Shown piece after piece: positions 7,899-17,608 of a DNA stretch of 63,722 bases. Source of the DNA: Acidimicrobiaceae bacterium (GTDB lineage Bacteria; Actinomycetota; Acidimicrobiia; Acidimicrobiales; Aldehydirespiratoraceae). The position numbers and the translations under genes were made by a program. The notes beneath the pieces are model-generated. The model was not told the DNA's origin. It did no database searches and saw only the letters and a program-made list of their open reading frames with translations. Location: the NCBI GenBank assembly GCA_026706815.1, contig JAPOYA010000042.1:1-63722 (forward strand). The letters run 5' to 3'. How positions within the stretch are numbered: the stretch's first letter is position 1; the number at the start of each line of letters is the position of its first letter.

Positions 7899-9121
7899 TA
7901 CATGAACACCTCTCGCTCGAAGTGGTCTATCAGATGCTCGACCCTTCCCATTTCCTCCATGATGTGACGTGGGTCAAGGTTGCCGACGAGCACTCCAGAC
8001 TCGTCGCAAACTGCAATTGGGAGTCCACGACCAGCAGCGGCATAGACCGTGTTGAGGCAGTCGCTAGGAGCGCAACGCGCGAAGTCTGTGCGCAACGCAG
8101 ACTGCAGATCGGTTGAACCCATGCTTGAGGCTCGCACTCCATCCTCAATGGTGAACAAGTGAGTCGGGATGCCGTCGGAATCAAGAACGAAGGCTCCAGA
8201 ACGTTCTGCTGACCGGTTCAGTGCATCTGAAAGGGAGGTGTCCGAACTCAAAGGCGCCGGTTGCTGCATCACCTCGTGAACTTGGATCACTCGTCCTTGG
8301 TCAACATCCTGAACGAACTCGGCGACATAGCCAGTGGCGGGCTGGGTGAGGATCTCCTCTGGAGTGCCGATTTGGACGACTGCTCCGTCTTTCATGATGC
8401 ACACCCGGTCGCCGATGCGAAGTGCCTCGTTGAGGTCATGGGTGATGAACAGGATTGTTTTGTGCAACTCACCCTGGATCTCCATCATCTCGTCCTGCAT
8501 CTGACGGCGGATGAGTGGATCAAGGGCACTGAAGGCTTCGTCCATCAGCAAGATATCAGGATCCGAAGCCAGTGCTCGGGCTAGGCCGACCCGTTGCTGC
8601 ATGCCTCCCGAAAGCTCAGAAGGGAAACTCTGGGCGTAGGCATCTAGTCCTACCAGAGCAAGTGACCGCATCGCGGCATCCTCGCGTGCTTGTCTGGCGA
8701 TGCCCTGGACCTTCAGCCCGTAACCCACGTTGTCGATCACTTTGCGGTGGGGAAACAGTGCGAAGTGTTGAAACACCATGCCCATGTACTGGCGGCGGAA
8801 CGCCTGCAGATCGGAGCCCTCAAGCTGTTGGACGTCCGTGCCGTCGACGTTGATCGTGCCGTAGGTGATGTCGAAGAGCTTGTTGACTGTGCGGATGGCT
8901 GTTGACTTGCCTGAGCCTGACAGGCCCATCACCACGAAGATCTCGCCTTTGTTGACCGAGAAAGAAACATTGTTCAGCCCGAGAACATGGCCCGTCACTG
9001 CTTGGAGCCGGTTTTTGTCCATTCCCGAGCGAGCCAGATCGAAGGCTCTGCCTCGCGGTTGTGGCCCGAATATTTTGTAGACCTCGTCCAAGACGATGAT
9101 CTCTTCACCCATCTCTACCAT
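7898..9121 (-). CDS. proV: glycine betaine/proline ABC transporter ATP-binding protein with CBS domains
   Basis: 407 aa, normal for ProV/OpuAA. Walker A GLSGSGKST, signature LSGGMQQR, Walker B ILLMDEAFSALDP and switch His in ITHDLNEA are all present, so the ATPase should be functional. The C-terminal 120 residues contain a CBS pair, which in OpuA-type transporters senses ionic strength. It is the first gene of a three-gene minus-strand operon with ProW and ProX and powers uptake of a compatible solute or betaine for catabolism. Confidence 0.92.
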   Translation of the reverse strand: MVEMGEEIIVLDEVYKIFGPQPRGRAFDLARSGMDKNRLQAVTGHVLGLNNVSFSVNKGEIFVVMGLSGSGKSTAIRTVNKLFDITYGTINVDGTDVQQLEGSDLQAFRRQYMGMVFQHFALFPHRKVIDNVGYGLKVQGIARQAREDAAMRSLALVGLDAYAQSFPSELSGGMQQRVGLARALASDPDILLMDEAFSALDPLIRRQMQDEMMEIQGELHKTILFITHDLNEALRIGDRVCIMKDGAVVQIGTPEEILTQPATGYVAEFVQDVDQGRVIQVHEVMQQPAPLSSDTSLSDALNRSAERSGAFVLDSDGIPTHLFTIEDGVRASSMGSTDLQSALRTDFARCAPSDCLNTVYAAAGRGLPIAVCDESGVLVGNLDPRHIMEEMGRVEHLIDHFEREVFM

Positions 9122-9237
9122 TCATAGCTCCCCAGCGGCGGACAACACGGCGCACCTTAGCGCGCTCGGAGCCTCTTGCGCAGTTTGCCGAGATTTTGAC
9201 CCCGTCGCAGCCGTGGCCCCGTTGGGCTTCACAGCCT

Positions 9238-9591
9238 TCAGATCAAGAGGTACACGACGACTCCTAAGAGCAGCCATACAAGAACTATCGTCACCAAGCC
9301 GGATGGCTTTTGTCGAACTTTCGGGGCACGCCCGCCGTAACCGACTACACGGTTTTTTGAGGCCGGGTCTCCGTAGACCTTCTTTTGGTGACCGCTGGCG
9401 ATGGTCTTGCCCAGGAGGTTGTCGGCTGAGCTGCCTCCGGAGAAGGCACTGCCCCCACCCGGTCCAACACTGACATGCATCGCCTCACGCGCCTGTCTGG
9501 CTCCAGCGTTGGACACCCCGCCTCGAGTCGGTGGCATTCCCAGCAGCAGACGCAGGAAGTTGATGAAGTTCCTGATCGCGTTTCGAATCAT
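9238..9591 (-). CDS. small protein with C-terminal membrane anchor (117 aa)
   Basis: Amphipathic basic N-terminus, a Gly/Ser-rich middle with VGPGGGSAFSGGSS, then a basic stretch and a terminal 20-residue hydrophobic helix (VTIVLVWLLLGVVVYLLI). This is tail-anchored topology with most of the protein probably cytoplasmic. An AAGGGA ribosome-binding site precedes the ATG. No family recognised. It stands alone, upstream of proV on the same strand but 117 bp away. Confidence 0.6.
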   Translation of the reverse strand: MIRNAIRNFINFLRLLLGMPPTRGGVSNAGARQAREAMHVSVGPGGGSAFSGGSSADNLLGKTIASGHQKKVYGDPASKNRVVGYGGRAPKVRQKPSGLVTIVLVWLLLGVVVYLLI

Positions 9592-9701
9592 GTTTTCGTA
9601 TCCCTTCAGATGGAAAGCCCAGATAGGGCGCGCTTCAATCTAACAGAGTCTGATTCCCGAGATCTGCCTTTTCTCGAGTGCCCCGGCGGAAACTGTGGCT
9701 A

Positions 9702-9789
9702 CGTAGAATGGCGGATGCGAGATCGCCACGACTATGTGATCGTCGGCGGGGGTTCGGCAAGTTGTGTGCTGGCGACCCGTTGTCGGCAT
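9702..9789 (+). pseudogene. decayed copy of the promoter and 5' end of the GMC oxidoreductase gene
   Basis: This stretch aligns with 10627-10714: the same TAGAAT box, then an ATG and codons reading [16 protein letters not shown], against [16 protein letters not shown] in the intact gene. Identity is clearly high but with scattered substitutions and one- or two-base gaps. The reading frame ends shortly afterwards. The toxin-antitoxin pair lies between the two copies, suggesting it entered by an event that duplicated the gene start. Confidence 0.75.
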
Positions 9790-9805
9790 GGCCTTGAATA
9801 CAAGG

Positions 9806-9834
9806 TTGACTATATATAAGTCTAGCTCTATATT
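9806..9834 (+). promoter_or_regulatory. near-consensus promoter of the toxin-antitoxin operon, leaderless
   Basis: TTGACT (9806-9811), a 17-bp spacer and TATATT (9829-9834) make one of the best promoters in the window. The -10 box ends 6 nt before the ATG at 9841, so transcription should begin at or next to the start codon. An imperfect palindrome (atata, ctag, tatat) spans the spacer and -10 box and could be the autoregulatory operator bound by the antitoxin. Confidence 0.7.
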
Positions 9835-9840
9835 GAACCA

Positions 9841-10185
9841 ATGGCATGGGAAGTCAACGGCACCGATGAGTTCGCGGATTGGCTTGGAGCCCTCGCTGAG
9901 GCCCAACAGGACGAGGTGATCGCCGTCGTCGAGTTGCTGGCCGAGCAGGGTCCCGAGTTGGACCGGCCATACACGGATCGCATCAAGGGCTCGAAGTACC
10001 ACAACATGAAGGAATTGAGGCCTCGCGGCCATGCCAAGCACTGTCGAGTGCTGTTCATGTTCGACCCTCGCCGTCAAGCAATCTTGCTGCTTGGTGGCGA
10101 CAAGAGCGGCCAATGGGAGCGCTGGTACGTCCAGGCAATCCCACGGGCCGAAGAACTCTACGAAGAGTATTTGGCGGACCTCTAA
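9841..10185 (+). CDS. higB: HigB-like (Gp49/RelE-superfamily) toxin
   Basis: 114 aa, the usual size of phage-derived Gp49-like HigB toxins, which are ribosome-associated mRNA interferases. Recognisable features are the N-terminal FADWLGALAEAQQDEV helix, the basic ELRPRGHAKHCRVLFMFDPRR strand pair and a conserved tail with a Trp-rich WERWYVQAIPRAEELYEEYL helix. The toxin gene precedes the antitoxin, the HigBA order. It is surrounded by copies of the GMC gene start. Basis for function: family similarity and pairing. Confidence 0.82.
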   Translation: MAWEVNGTDEFADWLGALAEAQQDEVIAVVELLAEQGPELDRPYTDRIKGSKYHNMKELRPRGHAKHCRVLFMFDPRRQAILLLGGDKSGQWERWYVQAIPRAEELYEEYLADL

Positions 10186-10238
10186 CGAAGATCTGCTTGA
10201 AGACAACGAATATAGGCAAACGAAACCGGAGCACAATC

Positions 10239-10571
10239 ATGGGACATCGAAAGTTCACCGACATTGTCGACGATCTCAGCCCGGAGCGTCGTGAGCGCAT
10301 CGAGGCCATCAAAAACGAGGCCCGAGCGGACACAATCGCTTTCAACCTCGCACAACTCCGCCGACATCGAGAACTCACGCAATCCGAGCTCGCGCAAACT
10401 CTTGAGCGAACCCAAGCATCAATCTCCGCGATGGAATCCGCCGGCGACAATCTGTTGTCCACATGGCGCAACGTCATCGAAGGCATGGGCGGGCGGCTTG
10501 AACTTGTGGCGGTTTTCGACAACGAGCGCATCGCGCTCCCAGCACCCGAGACGATCGGCGCGCACGCATAG
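10239..10571 (+). CDS. higA: HigA-like XRE-family antitoxin
   Basis: The ATG at 10239 gives a 110-aa protein; longer frames exist but lack sense upstream. An N-terminal helical region is followed by an XRE helix-turn-helix (about residues 40-92): LAQLRRHRELTQSELAQTL with recognition helix RTQASISAMES. It should neutralise the toxin encoded 53 bp upstream and repress the shared promoter. The C-terminal end (GGRLELVAVFDNERI) is typical of antitoxins paired with Gp49-like toxins. Confidence 0.82.
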   Translation: MGHRKFTDIVDDLSPERRERIEAIKNEARADTIAFNLAQLRRHRELTQSELAQTLERTQASISAMESAGDNLLSTWRNVIEGMGGRLELVAVFDNERIALPAPETIGAHA

Positions 10572-10628
10572 AGCGTTGGAATCTGTGGGCGACAGCCCGC
10601 TTCGTGGGTCGGCGCTGACCATGGGGCG

Positions 10629-10634
10629 TAGAAT
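10629..10634 (+). promoter_or_regulatory. TAGAAT -10 box of the GMC oxidoreductase gene, leaderless
   Basis: TAGAAT ends 6 nt before the ATG at 10641 and there is no ribosome-binding site, the arrangement expected of a leaderless actinobacterial mRNA. The same box precedes the decayed gene copy at 9704-9709. No convincing -35 hexamer is visible. Confidence 0.5.
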
Positions 10635-10640
10635 GCCCGG

Positions 10641-12293
10641 ATGCGGGATCGCTACGACTATGTGATCGTCGGCGGGGGATCGGCTGGCTGTGCGCTGGCC
10701 AACCGTTTGTCGGCAGACCCCGCGACCTCAGTCCTGGTATTGGAAGCAGGCCGCCGCGACTGGCGCTTCGACGTGTTCATACACATGCCGGCGGCCCTGT
10801 CGTTCGGCATCGGCAATCGCTTCTACGACTGGATGTACGAGTCCGAGCCCGAGCCCGAGATGGGGGGACGGCGTGTCTACCATGCCCGGGGCAAAGTGCT
10901 CGGCGGCTCGTCGAGCATCAACGGGATGATCTTCCAGCGGGGCAACCCGCTCGATTTCGAACGCTGGGCCGCTGACCCCGGCATGGAGTCATGGGACTAC
11001 GCCCACTGCCTGCCCTACTTCAAGCGAATGGAGAACTGTCTCGCCCCACAGGACGGGCCCGTCTACCGTGGCGACCAGGGCCCGCTGGTCCTCGAACGGG
11101 GGCCGGCCACGAATCCTCTGTTCGAAGCCTTCCTGGAGGCCACGGCACAGGCTGGCCACCCCCGCACCACAGACGTCAACGGCGAACGCCAGGAGGGATT
11201 CAACGCATTCGACCGCAACGTGCACCGCGGTCGCCGGTTGAGTGCCGCCCGCGCCTACCTGCATCCGGTGCTGTCACGCAAGAACCTGGATCTGGCGACC
11301 AAGGCCTTCGTCACCAGGGTTCGCTTCGACGGCGAACGGGCGACCGGCGTGGAACTGGAACACAACCGCAGACCCCGCTCGGTGGCCGCGGCGGAGGTCG
11401 TCCTGTGCGGGGGCGCCATCAATTCACCGCAGCTCCTGCAACTCTCCGGTGTCGGGCCGGCCGCGCTGCTCGAACAACACGGCATTGAAGTGGTGGCCGA
11501 CGTGGCGGGGGTGGGGCAGAACCTTCAAGACCACCTTGAGGTGTACATCCAATACTCCTGCAAGCAGCCCGTGTCGCTCCAACCCAATCTGGCGATGTGG
11601 AAACGGCCCTGGATCGGGTTCCAGTGGCTCTTTCGCAAGGGTCCGGGGTCGTCCAACCATTTTGAGGCGGGCGGTTTCATTCGCAGCAACGAAGACGTCG
11701 AATACCCGAACCTGATGTTTCATTTCCTGCCCATTGCCATCCGCTACGACGGCAGCACCCCGCAGGGCGGTCACGGTTATCAAGTGCATGTGGGTCCCAT
11801 GTACTCCGATGCGCGGGGGTCCGTGGAGATTCGCAGCAGCGACCCGAAAGCCAAACCAGCGCTGCGATTCAACTACCTCTCCACTGACCAGGACCGACGG
11901 GAATGGGTCGAGGCCGTGCGCCATGCCCGGAGTCTGCTCAATCAGCCGGCGCTGGAACCTTTCAACGGCGGTGAGATCTCGCCCGGCCCCGAAGTCGAAA
12001 GCGACGAACAGATCCTCGACTGGGTGCGCCACGATGCTGAAACCGCATTGCACCCGTCGTGTACAGCCAAGATGGGTGTGGGAGACGATGCCGTGCTCGA
12101 TCCGCTGACCATGCGGGTGTACGGGACGCAAGGGCTGCGGGTGATCGATGCGTCGTCGATGCCGTACCTGACCAACGGCAACATCTATGCTCCCGTCATG
12201 ATGCTCGCGGAAAAGGCTGCTGACCTGGTCCTCGGCAACCAACCACTGGCACCTGAGTCGCCCAGGTTCCACCGCCACCGACAACCTGGCTGA
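10641..12293 (+). CDS. betA: GMC-family oxidoreductase, choline dehydrogenase-like
   Basis: 550 aa, typical of BetA. It has the FAD-binding [20 protein letters not shown] signature 1 ([18 protein letters not shown]), signature 2 ([17 protein letters not shown]) and C-terminal catalytic region with HPSCTAKMG and [16 protein letters not shown]. Choline dehydrogenases oxidise choline to betaine aldehyde, and several GMC relatives oxidise other alcohols, so the substrate is inferred. A betaine transporter lies upstream and a methylamine/betaine-type methyltransferase operon lies 6 kb downstream, which supports a choline/betaine role. No betaine aldehyde dehydrogenase is in the window. Confidence 0.85.
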   Translation: MRDRYDYVIVGGGSAGCALANRLSADPATSVLVLEAGRRDWRFDVFIHMPAALSFGIGNRFYDWMYESEPEPEMGGRRVYHARGKVLGGSSSINGMIFQRGNPLDFERWAADPGMESWDYAHCLPYFKRMENCLAPQDGPVYRGDQGPLVLERGPATNPLFEAFLEATAQAGHPRTTDVNGERQEGFNAFDRNVHRGRRLSAARAYLHPVLSRKNLDLATKAFVTRVRFDGERATGVELEHNRRPRSVAAAEVVLCGGAINSPQLLQLSGVGPAALLEQHGIEVVADVAGVGQNLQDHLEVYIQYSCKQPVSLQPNLAMWKRPWIGFQWLFRKGPGSSNHFEAGGFIRSNEDVEYPNLMFHFLPIAIRYDGSTPQGGHGYQVHVGPMYSDARGSVEIRSSDPKAKPALRFNYLSTDQDRREWVEAVRHARSLLNQPALEPFNGGEISPGPEVESDEQILDWVRHDAETALHPSCTAKMGVGDDAVLDPLTMRVYGTQGLRVIDASSMPYLTNGNIYAPVMMLAEKAADLVLGNQPLAPESPRFHRHRQPG

Positions 12294-12316
12294 AATATGG
12301 GTATTAGGGGACAGGA

Positions 12317-13534
12317 ATGAACCGCTCGCAGCTTCGACAATTGCTTCTGAACGGCGAGAACTCCGGGTTGGAGTTCAAGCGCGACGATGTTCAACCCGGC
12401 AAGCTCGCCGGTGAGATCGTGGCTCTGCTCAATCTGGAAGGCGGGCACATCCTGCTCGGGGTCGAAGACGACGCCACCGTCTCGGGGCTCACCAGAGATC
12501 CGCAACAGGCTGAAGAGTGGGTGATGCAGATCGCAAGGGACCATGTCCAACCTGCCCTGATCCCGTATTGGGAGACTCTCAAGTGGGACGACGGCAGGGT
12601 CGTCGGTGTTGTCACTCTGCCCGCCGATGCTCCTGACAAGCCCTACAAGGCAAAAAGCGGTGGTTCATGGATCACTCGAATTCGTGCGGGCACCACGACC
12701 CGGGACGCGACCAGAGAGGAGGAGGAACGCTTGTACCAACAGGCTGGCCGCTTGAGGTACGGGCTGAAACCGGTGCTCGGGTCTAATCCAGAGGGCTTGG
12801 ACGTTCGGCGCTTGCGGGACTATTTTGTCAGGATTCTGGGTGAGGAGAGCTTTCCCGACAACGATCAAGGAGAGCTTGAACGGTTGCTCCTCAACTTGGA
12901 ACTGGCCACAACCTCGGCCGGACTCACATCGGCAACAGTCGATGGAATGCTGCTGTTCGGCCAGAATCTTGGACGTGTTCTGCCGCAGTCAGGGATCAGA
13001 GCGGTGTGCTATCAGGGGACCGAGCCGGACTACGCAGTTCGCGAGGAGGAGGTCATCAAAGGGCCTCTCACACCTTTGGGCGGCGACGATGTGTTGGTCG
13101 AGCCCGGAATCGTGGACAGGGCTTGGGATTTCGTGCGGCGCAACACCGTCGCGTCAGCCCGACTTGAAGGGGCACAACGGCAAGATCGCTGGGAGTATCC
13201 CGAAGAGGCACTTCGCGAGGTTCTGGTCAACGCGATGGTTCACCGCGACTACAGCATTCTAGGAACCGACGTGATGCTGTCCATATTCTCGGACCGCTTG
13301 GAGGTTCAGAGTCCCGGTCGCCTGCCCAACACGGTTACTGTCGACGGCTTGAGGTCGGGGATGCGCTACGCACGCAATCAGAATCTTGTCAACGTGCTGC
13401 GAGACTACCGATACGTGGACGCCCGCGGCATGGGCATACGAAACAAAGTCATCCCGTTGATGAGAAAGAACAATGGAAAGGAGCCGGAGTTCATTGAGGA
13501 AGAGAACCGTTTCACCGTGCGGCTCTGGAAGTAG
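12317..13534 (+). CDS. AlbA_2-domain ATP-binding protein (putative regulator)
   Basis: The N-terminal AlbA_2/Schlafen-like domain (about residues 1-130) has ESGLEFK-like NSGLEFKRD, EIVALLNLEGGHILLGVED and WITRIRAG. The C-terminal part is a GHKL-type ATPase (HATPase_c_4) with ALREVLVNAMVHRDYS and SPGRLPNTVTVDGL. 405 aa is usual for this group of predicted DNA-binding regulators. The start has a ribosome-binding-like GGGGACAGGA. It lies 23 bp after the dehydrogenase on the same strand. The target is unknown. Confidence 0.75.
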   Translation: MNRSQLRQLLLNGENSGLEFKRDDVQPGKLAGEIVALLNLEGGHILLGVEDDATVSGLTRDPQQAEEWVMQIARDHVQPALIPYWETLKWDDGRVVGVVTLPADAPDKPYKAKSGGSWITRIRAGTTTRDATREEEERLYQQAGRLRYGLKPVLGSNPEGLDVRRLRDYFVRILGEESFPDNDQGELERLLLNLELATTSAGLTSATVDGMLLFGQNLGRVLPQSGIRAVCYQGTEPDYAVREEEVIKGPLTPLGGDDVLVEPGIVDRAWDFVRRNTVASARLEGAQRQDRWEYPEEALREVLVNAMVHRDYSILGTDVMLSIFSDRLEVQSPGRLPNTVTVDGLRSGMRYARNQNLVNVLRDYRYVDARGMGIRNKVIPLMRKNNGKEPEFIEEENRFTVRLWK

Positions 13535-13567
13535 CGCTGAACTGCGCGTCGAAGAGCACGCGGTCCG

Positions 13568-14860
13568 ATGATTGAACCGGAGTTCCTGAAGTTCGACACG
13601 CTCAGCCTGCACGCCGGCCAGCAGCCGGATCCGAGCACCGGAGCGCGGGCAGTGCCGATCTACATGACCACCTCCTATGTGTTCGACGACAGCGACCACG
13701 CAGCAGGGCTGTTCAACTTGGAGATACCCGGGCATCTCTACTCCCGACTCACCAACCCGACGGTGGCGGTGCTCGAGGAGCGGATCGCGGCGCTCGAGGG
13801 GGGCGTCGGCGCGGTCTGCACGGCAAGCGGCCAAGCAGCGTTTCATCTTGGCGTCGTGACCCTGATGGGACAGGGCGGCCATATCGTTGCCAGCCGCAAC
13901 ATCTACGGCGGCACCCACCAGATGCTCAATGTGACCCTGCCCAGATTCGGGATCACCGCAACATTCGTCGATCCCCGCGAGCCCCAGCAGTTCGAGGCCT
14001 CGATCACCGACGACACTCGGCTCGTTTTCGCCGAAACGCTCGGCAACCCCGGGATCGAAGTCCTCGACATCAGCGCTGTCGCCGAGGTCGCCCACAGCGC
14101 CGGATTGCCCCTGATGGTCGACTCGACCTTCTCGACGCCCTACCTCATCCGTCCGATAGAGCACGGCGCCGACATCGTGATGCACTCGGTCACCAAGTTC
14201 CTCGGCGGCCACGGCGTGGCGCTCGGAGGAGTCCTGGTCGACGGGGGACGGTTCGATTGGGAGGCGTCGGGCCGCTTCGAGACCTTGACCGAACCCTATG
14301 TCGGGTATCACGGCATCTCGTTCGCGGACGAGTTCGGCCCAGGCGCTTTCATCACTCGTGCGCGGGTCGAGGGTCTGCGCGACTTCGGCGCGGCGATGAG
14401 TCCGGCCAACGCCTTTCAGTTGATCCAAGGGATTGAAACGCTGCCATTGCGGATGCAGAAGCATGTGAGCAACGCGGTGGCCGTGGCCGAGATGCTGGTC
14501 GACCACGATGCGGTCGGCTGGGTCAAGCACCCGAGCGCCCCCGAGCATCCCGACCGGGAGCTCGCGCAGCGGTTGTATCCCCACGGCGCCGGCGCTGTTC
14601 TCAGCTTCGGGATCAAGGGTGGCCGGCAAGCGGGCCGCAAGTTCATCGAGTCCGTCAGGCTGGCTTCGCATCTGGCGAACGTCGGCGACGCCAAGACCCT
14701 GGTTCTCCATCCCGCCAGCACGACTCATCAGCAATTGTCGGCAGAGGACTTGGAGGCTGCCGGAGTGAGCGAAGATCTGATCCGGGTGTCCGTCGGCATC
14801 GAAGACCCCCGCGACATTGTCGATGACCTGGCCCGGGCCCTGCGGGCCTCGCAGCGATAG
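13568..14860 (+). CDS. metY: O-acetylhomoserine sulfhydrylase family PLP enzyme
   Basis: 430 aa, matching O-acetylhomoserine aminocarboxypropyltransferases, which form homocysteine from O-acetylhomoserine and sulfide (or methionine from methanethiol). It has the opening [20 protein letters not shown], the PLP-phosphate and ring-binding region with [16 protein letters not shown], and the Schiff-base Lys in [11 protein letters not shown]. The closing [14 protein letters not shown] is conserved in Cys/Met-metabolism PLP enzymes. It is followed by an alpha/beta hydrolase 22 bp downstream. A methionine gamma-lyase role is a less likely alternative. Confidence 0.88.
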   Translation: MIEPEFLKFDTLSLHAGQQPDPSTGARAVPIYMTTSYVFDDSDHAAGLFNLEIPGHLYSRLTNPTVAVLEERIAALEGGVGAVCTASGQAAFHLGVVTLMGQGGHIVASRNIYGGTHQMLNVTLPRFGITATFVDPREPQQFEASITDDTRLVFAETLGNPGIEVLDISAVAEVAHSAGLPLMVDSTFSTPYLIRPIEHGADIVMHSVTKFLGGHGVALGGVLVDGGRFDWEASGRFETLTEPYVGYHGISFADEFGPGAFITRARVEGLRDFGAAMSPANAFQLIQGIETLPLRMQKHVSNAVAVAEMLVDHDAVGWVKHPSAPEHPDRELAQRLYPHGAGAVLSFGIKGGRQAGRKFIESVRLASHLANVGDAKTLVLHPASTTHQQLSAEDLEAAGVSEDLIRVSVGIEDPRDIVDDLARALRASQR

Positions 14861-14881
14861 GCGGGCAAGGAGTAGGACTCG

Positions 14882-15727
14882 ATGCAGGTTCAGCACCTCG
14901 GTCGCACGGTTCGTTATGCCAACGGCGGCAGCCCGGGCGACCCCGGCGACCCCGGAGTCGTCCTGCTCCACGGGTCCGGCATGGACCGAACGGTCTGGCA
15001 ACTGCAGACTCGCTTCCTCGCCCACCACGGCTACCGCGTGGCGGCTCTCGACCTGCCCGGGCACGGCGGCAGCGACGGTCCGCCACTTGGGAGCATCGAA
15101 CAGATGGCTGACTGGGTCGCCGAGATGGTGGCTGTCCTGGGCCTCGGCCCGGCGCACCTGGTGGGCCACTCGATGGGCACCTACATTGCCTTGGAGGCCG
15201 CTAGGCGCCACCCCGAAGCGGTGCGTTCGCTGGTGCTGCTGGGCACCGCGGCGGCGATGCCGGTACACCCTGCGCTTCTCGAATCGGCCGAGCACGACGT
15301 CGCGCATGCCGGCGGCCTGATGACTTCGTGGGGTTACAGCAGCCGAGCCCACATCGGGCACCACGCTTCCCCCGGCTTCTGGCTGCTCGGCGGTTCGCGG
15401 GCGCTGATCGAGGCGTCTCCCGACGGTGTGCTCGCTGCAGACATGGCAGCTTGCGACAGCTATGGCGGCGCGGTCGACGCGGCCGCGTCTGCAACCTGCC
15501 CTGTCTCGGTCGTCCTGGGAAGCGACGACAAGATGACCCCGGTGAGGTCAGCCCAAAAGTTGTTGGCGGCCTTTGCTCCTCCTGAACCTGTGCCCGCCGT
15601 CGACGTGACCGTGCTCGACGGCGTCGGTCACATGATTCCGCTCGAAGATCCCGGGCGCGCCCGCGCTTGCATTGCCCAGGCGCTCGCGACCGCGGACGCC
15701 TCATTCGCTCCCGACGACCGGGACTGA
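14882..15727 (+). CDS. alpha/beta-fold hydrolase
   Basis: 281 aa. Oxyanion-hole motif HGSGMD, nucleophile elbow GHSMG (Ser), a late Asp in GSDDKMTPV and catalytic His in GVGHMIPLEDP give a complete triad. No signal peptide. It sits 22 bp after metY, likely co-transcribed, with an AAGGAG ribosome-binding site. The last 27 bp overlap the convergent pabBC gene. The substrate cannot be read from sequence; it lacks the extra length of homoserine acetyltransferase. Confidence 0.82.
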   Translation: MQVQHLGRTVRYANGGSPGDPGDPGVVLLHGSGMDRTVWQLQTRFLAHHGYRVAALDLPGHGGSDGPPLGSIEQMADWVAEMVAVLGLGPAHLVGHSMGTYIALEAARRHPEAVRSLVLLGTAAAMPVHPALLESAEHDVAHAGGLMTSWGYSSRAHIGHHASPGFWLLGGSRALIEASPDGVLAADMAACDSYGGAVDAAASATCPVSVVLGSDDKMTPVRSAQKLLAAFAPPEPVPAVDVTVLDGVGHMIPLEDPGRARACIAQALATADASFAPDDRD

Positions 15728-17494
15728 TGAACTGTCCAGCACTCGGGCCGGGATCCAGCCCCGCACTGAGTTGATCAACCAGACCGAATCTGCCCGGTCG
15801 AGGTCCTCGATGGTCACGATCGCCTCCTGTATCCGGCGGTTGGCCAACAACTCCGCTCGCAGTGTGCCGGGCAGCAGGCCACTGGACTGCGCGGGGGTGA
15901 CGGTGTTCCCATCGATCTCCAGCACCAGATTGGCGATCGTCGTCTCGGTCAGCTCGCCCCGCTCGTTCCACAGCAGCACATCATCGGCATCGGGGTGACG
16001 GGCGAGCGCTTGGTCGTAGCGGTCGCGCCGTGTCGTCTTGAAGCGCAGGAACTCGTCGTCGCTGGAAACCGGCAGCGTGTCCAAGGCGATTCGCCACACC
16101 GGATCGGCCGCCGCCGGCGACATCTCCGCGACCTGCAGCTCAATTGCGCCGTCGGCGGAGACCAGGATCCGCACTCGTTGGGTTGTGTCGGCCCGTATGG
16201 CGTCCAGTCGGCGTCGGACTTCTCCGGGGTCCATGTCAAAACCGAAATGCTCGGCGCAAGCAGTCAGCCGGACGAGATGGCGGTCAAGCAGGATCGGCCC
16301 CGCGCCGGGCTCCCAGGCCAGTGTCTCGAGCAGTCGAAAGGGTCGTGTCGCTCGATGCAGCACTCGGGCCTTGTCGTGAGCTTCGTGCCACTCTGCGGTG
16401 GGTTGGGAGTCCCAGACGATCCCGCCGCCGACGCCGTAGACGGCCTGCCCGCTGCGTTGATCGATCCAGGCAGTTCGAATGGCGATATTGAACTCGGCAT
16501 TGCCGCCCGGTTCGACCACACCGACTGAACCCGTGTAGACGCCGCGCGGCTCGCCTTCGAGTTCTGCAATCACACGACTGGCGGCAACTTTGGGGGCGCC
16601 GGTGATCGAAGCGCCGGGGAATGTCGCCGCGAGCAGGCCGCGCAGGGAAGCGTCGGTCTCCGCGGTGACTGTCGAGGTCAGCTGATGCACGGTCGGGTAG
16701 CTCTCGACTGTGTGGAGCTTCACGACTCGGACGGTGCCGATCTCAGCCACGCGGCCGAGATCGTTGCGGGCTATGTCGACGATCATCGTGTTCTCGGCTC
16801 GGTCCTTTTCGCTGCGGACGAGTTCGTTGGCCAGATCACGGTCGATCATCGGGTCCGGGTGGCGAGGCCGGGTTCCTTTCATCGGACGGGTCACCACAGT
16901 CGTGCCGCGCCGGGAAATGAGTTGTTCTGGTGAAGCCGAGCACACCGCGGCCGCACCGAAGTCGAGAAAGGCGAGATGGTCGGCTCGCTGCGCTCTGCAC
17001 AGGGCTGCGAACAGGCCTTCTGGATCTCCTGAGAAATCACTGTGGAGCCTCAACGTGTAGTTGACCTGGTAGGTGTCGCCGGCGGCGATCAATCCATGGA
17101 TGGAGTCGACCGCGGACTCGAAGGCTCGCTGGTCTGCGCTCGGTGTCCAGGCTGTCGTGGAGAAGGCGGATCCGGCAGGTCCTCTAGATTGGAGCGGGTC
17201 TCGGAACGCCGCGAACGCGGTCAAGGGCACGCTGGGATCGCGGAGGCTGACGAGGGCGTTGTCCAAGGCAGGGGCAGCGTCGTAGCTGAGGAGTCCGACA
17301 ACCCACAGACCGGCCTCCGCCGCGGCTTCGACCGCATCTATGACGGGACCCACATCGCGGAGTTCGGTGGCCGCGAAATGGGTGACCGGGTTGCGAAACT
17401 CCAGCCATCTGCGGCCTTGGTCGGAATCGTGGCGGACCAACGCGCGACGCAACCGCAGAGGCATGGGCTCGCCGGTTTCGGGATGGTCGGACAT
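15701..17494 (-). CDS. pabB: aminodeoxychorismate synthase component I fused to aminodeoxychorismate lyase
   Basis: The N-terminal half is a chorismate-binding PabB domain: YQVNYTLRL, CSASPEQLISR, TRPMKGTRPR, DIARNDLGRV, FPGASITGAPK and a GGGIVWDSQP closing block. From about residue 390 a class IV PLP aminotransferase-fold PabC domain follows, with the Lys-bearing RFKTTRRDRYDQAL, NERGELTETTIANL and LPGTLR. Together they would convert chorismate to p-aminobenzoate plus pyruvate for folate synthesis, given a PabA partner elsewhere. I chose the ATG at 17494 (MSDHPETGEP); a longer frame to 17551 exists. The 3' end overlaps the hydrolase gene. Confidence 0.88.
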   Translation of the reverse strand: MSDHPETGEPMPLRLRRALVRHDSDQGRRWLEFRNPVTHFAATELRDVGPVIDAVEAAAEAGLWVVGLLSYDAAPALDNALVSLRDPSVPLTAFAAFRDPLQSRGPAGSAFSTTAWTPSADQRAFESAVDSIHGLIAAGDTYQVNYTLRLHSDFSGDPEGLFAALCRAQRADHLAFLDFGAAAVCSASPEQLISRRGTTVVTRPMKGTRPRHPDPMIDRDLANELVRSEKDRAENTMIVDIARNDLGRVAEIGTVRVVKLHTVESYPTVHQLTSTVTAETDASLRGLLAATFPGASITGAPKVAASRVIAELEGEPRGVYTGSVGVVEPGGNAEFNIAIRTAWIDQRSGQAVYGVGGGIVWDSQPTAEWHEAHDKARVLHRATRPFRLLETLAWEPGAGPILLDRHLVRLTACAEHFGFDMDPGEVRRRLDAIRADTTQRVRILVSADGAIELQVAEMSPAAADPVWRIALDTLPVSSDDEFLRFKTTRRDRYDQALARHPDADDVLLWNERGELTETTIANLVLEIDGNTVTPAQSSGLLPGTLRAELLANRRIQEAIVTIEDLDRADSVWLINSVRGWIPARVLDSSSVPVVGSE

Positions 17495-17608
17495 TCCGTC
17501 TGAAAGTATGCCAACAGCAGCACGGCGCGACGCTGCTTCAGGTACGATCACCGGTCAATTGAGGGCGGCATCTCCGACGGCCGTGGTTTCGCACTTGACG
17601 GGGCGGAA

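Noticed and set aside
13259..15364. Very long open frame (701 codons) on the minus strand
   Set aside because: It lies antisense to metY and the hydrolase, which have full families and motifs. The frame is a by-product of high-GC codon use and has no recognisable domain.
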